DNA of 64,000 nt from Ureibacillus thermophilus (GTDB lineage Bacteria > Bacillota > Bacilli > Bacillales_A > Planococcaceae), in the NCBI RefSeq assembly GCF_042657185.1, contig NZ_JBHSNN010000010.1. The stretch is one strand, 5' to 3'. Positions 59,508 to 64,000 of the stretch are shown one piece after another. Position numbers and translations under genes: made by a program. The notes beneath the pieces are model-generated. The model saw only the letters and a list, made by a program, of their open reading frames with translations. It did no database searches and was not told where the DNA came from. Every line of letters begins with the position of its first letter. The stretch's first letter is position 1.

Positions 59508-61784
59508 TTGGCGAAAAGGAAAGCGAAAACGAAAGCAAAATCCGGCATTTCCCTCCTTTATTATGAAATCATCGGTTTGTTATTGATTGGATTTGCCATT
59601 ATTATCTTTTTCGAATATGGTTTCGTCGGCAAAACGGTGCAAAATCTATCGATGTTTTTATTGGGAAACCTGCATTTTGCCCTCCCCTCCTTCCTGGTAA
59701 TATTTGCCGTTTTATTGATGGTAAAGAGGGAAAAAATCCCTATGACAGATCGCATTATAATTGGCGTGTTCATGATGATTTTGAGTCTGTCTATTTTTAG
59801 CCATAGCGTCCTCATTGAAGAGTTACATAAACAAAATGCATTACAATCGAATTCGGTGTTGAAAGAAACTTGGCGAATTTTGATTACTGACGAGGGAATT
59901 GTCAATAAAAGCGATGCGCTTGGCGGAGGATTTATAGGGGCGCTTCTTTTCAGCATGTTTCATATTTTATTTGGTTCCACTGGGGCTCGGGTTGTTGCGG
60001 TTTTAATGGTGTTAAACGGAATTGTGCTAGTGACGGGAAAGGCTTTAGTGCCCGTGATTGCCGAGAAAATTCCCAACATAAAAATAAAATTCCCAAAAAA
60101 GAAAAAGCGGAAGCGCCGTTCATTAAATAAAGATGTGAATGTCAGAAAACGGACAAAATCGGAAGAACCGTCTGCTGTAGAGGAAATGGTTGCATCGGAT
60201 GAAGAAGTAGCTAAGCTTTCTATTTTGGAAGAAGATGATGAAGAACATGAACCTATTATTTCAGCTTTTACACAACATATAAAAAAACAAGAAGAGCCGG
60301 AAGAAGAAAAGGATGAATCGATAGAACAGACGATTCAGCAATCCGTTGAGCAAAATGTGGAAAATCAAGATTATCGCTTGCCGCCAATGAATTTATTGAA
60401 CGTTCCGCCCGAGCACGATCAAAGCAGCGAATATTCCATTATCCAAGCCAATGCGAAAAAGCTGGAACAAACGCTGTTAAGCTTTGGGGTAAAAGCAAAA
60501 GTCGTGCAAGTTCATTTAGGTCCGGCTGTAACAAAGTATGAAGTGATGCCGGATGTGGGAGTAAAGGTTAGTAGAATTGTCAATTTACAAGATGACTTGG
60601 CCCTTGCACTGGCTGCAAAAGACATTCGAATGGAGGCGCCGATTCCAGGAAAATCCGCCATTGGTATTGAAGTGCCAAACAGTGAAGTGGCGGTTGTGAC
60701 ATTAAGGGAAGTGCTTGAGTCGAAAGAAAATAATAAACCGGACGCCAAACTGTTGATTGGATTTGGACGTGATATTGCTGGACAGGCGATTTTAGCGGAA
60801 TTAGACAAAATGCCTCATTTGCTTGTTGCTGGTTCTACTGGAAGCGGTAAAAGTGTGTGCATTAACGGAATCATTCTTTCCATTTTAATGCGGGCAAAAC
60901 CCCACGAAGTCAAAATGATGTTAATTGACCCGAAAATGGTGGAACTCAATGTCTATAACGGGATTCCCCACTTGCTCGCTCCGGTTGTAACGGATCCGAA
61001 AAAAGCATCTCAAGCATTGCAAAAAGTGGTCAGCGAAATGGAAAGACGCTATGACTTGTTCTCCCATACAGGAACTCGAAACATTAAGGGCTACAACAGA
61101 TATGTGGAACGCTATAACGAGGAGCATGAAGACAAATTGCCAAAATTGCCTTACATCGTTGTCGTAATCGATGAGCTGGCGGATTTAATGATGGTTGCAT
61201 CCCACGATGTGGAAGATGCCATTACAAGGTTGGCGCAAATGGCTCGGGCGGCGGGTATTCACTTAATCATAGCTACCCAAAGACCATCTGTGGATGTCAT
61301 TACGGGTGTCATTAAAGCAAATATCCCGTCCCGCATAGCCTTTGCCGTATCTAGTGCTGTCGATTCCCGCACAATCCTTGATATGGGCGGAGCAGAACGC
61401 CTCTTAGGTCGGGGAGATATGCTCTTTATGCCAGCTGGAACGTCAAAGCCAATCCGCGTGCAAGGGGCCTTTGTTTCTGATGAAGAAGTGCAGGCGGTTG
61501 TTGATTTTGTTGTTTCCCAACAAAAAGCCCAATATGATGAGTCGATGATTCCGACAGATGAACCGGAAAAAACTTTTGAAGAAGATACCGATGAATTATA
61601 TGATGAAGCGGTCAAATTAGTTGTGGAGATGCAATCGGCTTCCATTTCGATGCTCCAGCGCCGCTTCCGCATCGGCTATTCCCGTGCTGCAAGAATTATC
61701 GATCAAATGGAAGCCCGCGGTGTGGTTGGTCCTCCTGATGGCAGTCGTCCAAGACAAGTGTTGATTTCCGATATCAATGACTAA
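59508..61784 (+). CDS. spoIIIE: DNA translocase SpoIIIE/FtsK
   Basis: SpoIIIE pumps the chromosome into the forespore and clears DNA from division septa. Four N-terminal membrane segments (about 18-185) are followed by a charged linker, the alpha domain, the motor with Walker A VAGSTGSGKSV (near 445) and Walker B VVVIDELADLMM, and the C-terminal gamma winged helix that reads SRS sequences (SISMLQRRFRIGYSRAARII). TTG 59508 with AGTAGGTG upstream gives 758 residues and a B. subtilis-like N-terminus (MAKRKAK). Its stop lies 6 bases from the edge of an inserted element. Confidence 0.95.
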   Translation: MAKRKAKTKAKSGISLLYYEIIGLLLIGFAIIIFFEYGFVGKTVQNLSMFLLGNLHFALPSFLVIFAVLLMVKREKIPMTDRIIIGVFMMILSLSIFSHSVLIEELHKQNALQSNSVLKETWRILITDEGIVNKSDALGGGFIGALLFSMFHILFGSTGARVVAVLMVLNGIVLVTGKALVPVIAEKIPNIKIKFPKKKKRKRRSLNKDVNVRKRTKSEEPSAVEEMVASDEEVAKLSILEEDDEEHEPIISAFTQHIKKQEEPEEEKDESIEQTIQQSVEQNVENQDYRLPPMNLLNVPPEHDQSSEYSIIQANAKKLEQTLLSFGVKAKVVQVHLGPAVTKYEVMPDVGVKVSRIVNLQDDLALALAAKDIRMEAPIPGKSAIGIEVPNSEVAVVTLREVLESKENNKPDAKLLIGFGRDIAGQAILAELDKMPHLLVAGSTGSGKSVCINGIILSILMRAKPHEVKMMLIDPKMVELNVYNGIPHLLAPVVTDPKKASQALQKVVSEMERRYDLFSHTGTRNIKGYNRYVERYNEEHEDKLPKLPYIVVVIDELADLMMVASHDVEDAITRLAQMARAAGIHLIIATQRPSVDVITGVIKANIPSRIAFAVSSAVDSRTILDMGGAERLLGRGDMLFMPAGTSKPIRVQGAFVSDEEVQAVVDFVVSQQKAQYDESMIPTDEPEKTFEEDTDELYDEAVKLVVEMQSASISMLQRRFRIGYSRAARIIDQMEARGVVGPPDGSRPRQVLISDIND

Positions 61785-61797
61785 GAAACGTGAACTA

Positions 61798-61835
61798 CCC
61801 CCACTTAATTTTCTAGCGAAAATTTGAAGTGGGGG
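61798..61835. repeat. Right-end hairpin of the tnpB element
   Basis: A nearly perfect 16-bp inverted repeat with a TAGC loop, containing CCCCCACTT and its complement. On the - strand it follows tnpB by about 23 bases and ends in TAGTTCAC, the usual end of such elements. In this class the guide RNA ends here. Confidence 0.8.
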
Positions 61836-61857
61836 CTTCCAAAGAAGTTTGACTGCT

Positions 61858-62904
61858 TTAAGCAATCCTTATTCTTTGAGGCGTGTCCACTTCGCCGCTA
61901 GAGCATAAGACACTCAGGTCTACAGCTTTACTTTTCTTTAAGATGTTTAATGCACCATTTACATCAGCATTGATTAGTTTGCCGGACTTTGTTCGATACA
62001 AACCTCGCTTAATACGTTTACCACTGAACTTATATTCTTTTGGATTGTCAGCATTATATTCAGGAATCTCATCGCCGTCAAAAAAGCTGGCTTTAGACGT
62101 ATATGACTCTTCCTGTTTGAAGAATTTAATGCCGTAAAATTTACAAAGATACTTTAGTTTTTCTTTTATATTACCGAGAGGAATATTGACAAAGTTTTGA
62201 TTTGTCTTTTTTCCTAGATTCATATTGCGCTGTAATGTTTCAGCATAGCCAATGACAAGTTTGCCAATTTGATTTTCAANNNNNNNNNNNNNNNNNNNNN
62301 NNNNNNNNNNNNCTGCCGTCTGATGTGACACAAGTGGCAAGATTATTTAATCCTAAATCAATCGCCAGTGCTTTTTGGTCATTTAATTCTCTTTGATCTT
62401 CAGGCATTTCATATTTATACTGAATCTCAAAGAACCTAGCATGATGTTTAGGAATAATTTCAATCTGCTTAATCTTTTTGTCAAGCAACACAGGCGGAAT
62501 CGTTATCGTGATAGGCTTATGAGTCTTTTTATACAGATTCGAATACGGTATCGTGAATTTGTTGCCGTCTATACGAATTTGACCAATGATTAGTGAATGA
62601 AAGCCATCTTTTTTAAGATATTTTGGGATACTGATAGCCTTGTAGTCATATTTGCCTTGTTTAGCTAGTTTTACTAAGCCAAAGAAAGATTTAAAAGATT
62701 CGTTAACCTTTTTTAAGATTTGCTGTGCCATGTTGCTGTTTAACAGCTTATAGTTTTCGTTCGTTTTTGCAAGATGATAGTTTTTCTCATAATTAAGAAA
62801 TTCCTTGTGTTCAAAATAGTNNNNNNNNNNNNNNNNNNNNNNNNNNNNNNNNNNNNNNNNNNNNNNNNNNNNNNNNNNNNNNNNNNNNNNNNNNNNNAAT
62901 ACAT
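61858..62904 (-). CDS. tnpB: RNA-guided endonuclease TnpB, interrupted by gaps
   Basis: The start is ATG at 62904 with GGGAGGTG upstream. After the 77-base gap the protein runs through MAQQILKKVNESFKSFFGLV to the RuvC-I motif AIDLGLNNLATCV, meets the 33-base gap, and resumes in another frame with IGKLVIGYAE to RuvC-III INADVNGALNIL. Everything expected between RuvC-I and that block, including the RuvC-II glutamate, is missing, so the N-run hides more than 33 bases. The C-terminal part (EESYTSKASFFDGDEIPEY, then FSGKRIKRGLYRTK) lacks the four-cysteine zinc finger of most TnpB; such variants are known. Whether it is intact cannot be judged from this assembly. Confidence 0.8.
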
Positions 62905-62932
62905 TTTTTCACCTCCCATCTAACTATATTAT

Positions 62933-62975
62933 ACTATATTTTACTGAATCTATATTATTTTCAGTAAAATATAGT
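62933..62975. repeat. 15-bp perfect inverted repeat upstream of tnpB
   Basis: ACTATATTTTACTGA (62933-62947) is exactly complementary to TCAGTAAAATATAGT (62961-62975), with a 13-base spacer. It lies between the tnpB start and the left-end palindrome and may be part of the left end or a control site. Confidence 0.8.
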
Positions 62976-63037
62976 TAAGGCGATTCATCTCCCACTTACT
63001 TCGCTTCGCTTCGTTGAAGTGGGAGTCTTCTCGCCTA

Positions 63038-63220
63038 ATGAAGATAAAAGTAGAATATGTAAATCCAGAATATACAAGCCAAAAATGTCCTCATTGTGGT
63101 ACTTTAAACAAAGCAAAAGATAGAAAATATTTATGTAAATCATGCGGATATATAACTCATAGAGATAGATTAGGAGCTATAAATATAATGAAACCACCTG
63201 TGGCAGATGGTGTAGCGTAA
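63038..63220 (+). pseudogene. C-terminal remnant of a second, zinc-finger-type tnpB
   Basis: The + strand frame encodes VEYVNPEYTSQKCPHCGTL, then a second CxxC in KYLCKSCGY, and THRDRLGAINIM with the RuvC-III aspartate, then a stop. This is the last 60 or so residues of a typical TnpB. All upstream parts are missing; the - strand tnpB element abuts it, so insertion or recombination removed the rest. An ATG at 63038 exists by chance; I do not think the fragment is functional. Confidence 0.85.
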
Positions 63221-63337
63221 GCGATAGTCTGCCAGCCCTGGGGTCTATACGACCTGCCTGGGGAGGGGTGATGGCACACCCTAAACTTGGGCGTTGTCCG
63301 AACCAGAAATGGATGAGGACGCTAACGACCCAAGAAT
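63221..63337 (+). ncRNA. Right end and possible guide-RNA scaffold of the remnant tnpB
   Basis: The 117 bases after the remnant have no reading frame but strong structure: AGGGGTG/CACCCT and a long stem in which CTTGGG (63286-63291) pairs with CCCAAG (63329-63334), with GTT/AAC and GTCC/GGAC inside. GC content is much higher than in the neighbourhood. Such regions 3' of tnpB give rise to the omega RNA. Whether it is still transcribed is unknown. Confidence 0.5.
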
Positions 63338-63338
63338 G

Positions 63339-63387
63339 GGGCTGTCCGAAAAGTCGATTGAATCGACCTTCGGCTCAGCCCTTTTTT
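63339..63387 (+). terminator. Terminator hairpin at the IS1182 left end
   Basis: GGGCT/AGCCC, CCGAA/TTCGG and GTCGAT/ATCGAC form one long stem with small bulges, followed by six T (63382-63387). It would stop transcripts that enter the element from outside. Confidence 0.75.
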
Positions 63388-63403
63388 CTGTTTTTAGGGT
63401 ACA

Positions 63404-63469
63404 AAAAAATCGTCCTTTTTTATAGAATGAAATTGACCAAAAAACATTCTAAAGAAAGGACGATTTTTT
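63404..63469 (+). promoter_or_regulatory. Hairpin sequestering the transposase ribosome site
   Basis: AAAAAATCGTCCTTT (63404-63418) is perfectly complementary to AAAGGACGATTTTTT (63455-63469); TAGAATG/CATTCTA extends the stem inward. The AAAGGA ribosome site lies in the 3' arm and the ATG begins at the next base. Confidence 0.75.
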
Positions 63470-64000
63470 ATGAATAATCAAATGACTATTCAAGAAAATT
63501 ATAACACGCAATTAGAAATGACTCTAGAGGGTATTCAAAAAATAGAGGTTCAAAAGAATAAGAAACGCAAAAAACTAGTTTTCCAACCTTATTGCAATCG
63601 TCAAGTCATGAGCATTTTAGATATCGAAATGTATATTCCTGAAAATCATGTCGCCCGTTTAGTGGATGAAATGGTGGAATCGATTCCGGATGAAGTGTTG
63701 TATACTCATTATGTTGGTGGGGGTCGTGCACCCTATCACCCTAAAATGTTATTGAAAGTGATTTTATATGCGTACACTCAAAACGTTTATTCAAGTCGGA
63801 AAATAGCGCAAATGGTGAAAGAAAATCTTCCGATGATGTGGTTGGCGGGATTGCAACCCCCTGACCATCGCACAATAAATGATTTTCGTAGTGTTCGTAT
63901 GTCAAACATGATGGATTCTGTATTTGAATAATTTGTCCTTCAACTAGTAGAACAAGGATTTATCGACCTCGACCATATTTTTGTGGATGGTACGAAAATA
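63470..64000 (+). pseudogene. IS1182-family transposase, interrupted by an in-frame stop and cut by the window end
   Basis: The N-terminal part is a normal IS1182 DDE transposase: MYIPENHVARLVDEMVESIP, PYHPKMLLKVILYAYTQNVY, SSRKIAQMVKENLPMMWLAG and PDHRTINDFRS. TAA at 63929-63931 follows DSVFE; after it the same frame continues with FVLQLVEQGFIDLDHIFVDG, containing the first catalytic aspartate. A CAA to TAA change (glutamine) explains this best. The product would lack the catalytic core unless the stop is read through or is a sequencing error. Confidence 0.85.

Larger units (their letters stand above)
61790..63037 (-). mobile_element. IS200/IS605-type tnpB element with assembly gaps
   Basis: An element carrying only tnpB, with no tnpA seen, lies between spoIIIE and a remnant of another tnpB. 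Its right end (low coordinates) has a hairpin: CCCCCACTT (61798-61806) pairs with AAGTGGGGG (61827-61835), with a further 7-bp inner stem. The left end (high coordinates) has a similar imperfect palindrome with CTCCCACTT and AAGTGGGAG, flanked by GGCGA/TCGCC (about 62979-63034). Two N-runs (62280-62312 and 62821-62897) interrupt it. Exact ends are uncertain by a few bases. Confidence 0.75.
63338..64000 (+). mobile_element. IS1182-family insertion sequence, 5' part
   Basis: The left terminal repeat starts GGGGCTGTCC at 63338, the usual end of IS1182-type elements. A terminator hairpin, a second hairpin over the ribosome site and the transposase gene follow. The element continues beyond the window. 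It lies directly against the right end of the tnpB remnant. Confidence 0.75.

Noticed and set aside
61883..62137. Open frame on the + strand opposite tnpB
   Set aside because: It is the complement of a recognised TnpB segment and has no independent support.
62280..62340. Programmed frameshift in tnpB
   Set aside because: The frame change coincides with an N-run of arbitrary length and cannot be told from missing sequence.

Overview
The window is a 64-kb piece of a low-GC, endospore-forming, peritrichous-type Firmicute. Gene order (fla/che operon, then rpsB-tsf-pyrH-frr-uppS-cdsA-dxr-rseP-proS-polC, rimP-nusA-infB-rbfA-truB-ribF-rpsO-pnp, then dpaAB-asd-dapA-rnjB-spoIIIE) is that of Bacillus subtilis and its relatives. 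A Planococcaceae member such as Ureibacillus or Lysinibacillus is my best guess, from protein flavour only. Almost everything is on the + strand.

Region 1 (1-26365) is the 3' two thirds of the fla/che operon: the end of fliF, fliG-fliH-fliI-fliJ-ylxF-fliK-flgD, a small flagellar-operon protein, flgE, swrD, fliL, fliM, fliY, cheY, fliZ, fliPQR, flhB, flhA, flhF, flhG, cheB, cheA, cheW, cheC, cheD, an unnamed membrane protein, sigD, an unnamed small protein and swrB. Together they build the rotor/C-ring, the type III export gate, rod-hook parts and the chemotaxis core, and end with the sigma factor for late genes. The unnamed membrane protein before sigD ends in a segment that looks like the FliG-binding tail of FliF.

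Region 2 (26366-50520) is housekeeping: translation factors (S2, EF-Ts, RRF, IF2, RbfA, TruB, S15), UMP kinase, isoprenoid and phospholipid steps (uppS, cdsA, dxr), the site-2 protease rseP, DNA polymerase PolC, the rimP-nusA operon and PNPase. Intrinsic terminators and leader hairpins divide it. The most unusual gene of the window is here: the proS at the normal proS locus keeps its editing and anticodon-binding domains but has lost class II catalytic motifs 2 and 3 and the proline-pocket loop.

Region 3 (50481-61784) holds a processing-peptidase-like M16 protease, a divergent GntR/ABC-transporter operon on the - strand with a visible operator, ymxH, the dipicolinate synthase genes dpaAB (sporulation), asd, dapA, RNase J2 and the SpoIIIE DNA translocase. 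Compared with B. subtilis, dapG is absent between asd and dapA and tepA is absent between rnjB and spoIIIE.

Region 4 (61785-64000) is a nest of mobile elements just downstream of spoIIIE: an IS200/IS605-type tnpB element (with two assembly gaps) on the - strand, the 3' remnant of a second, zinc-finger-type tnpB with its right end on the + strand, and the 5' part of an IS1182-family transposase that carries an in-frame stop. No tRNA, rRNA or CRISPR array was seen.
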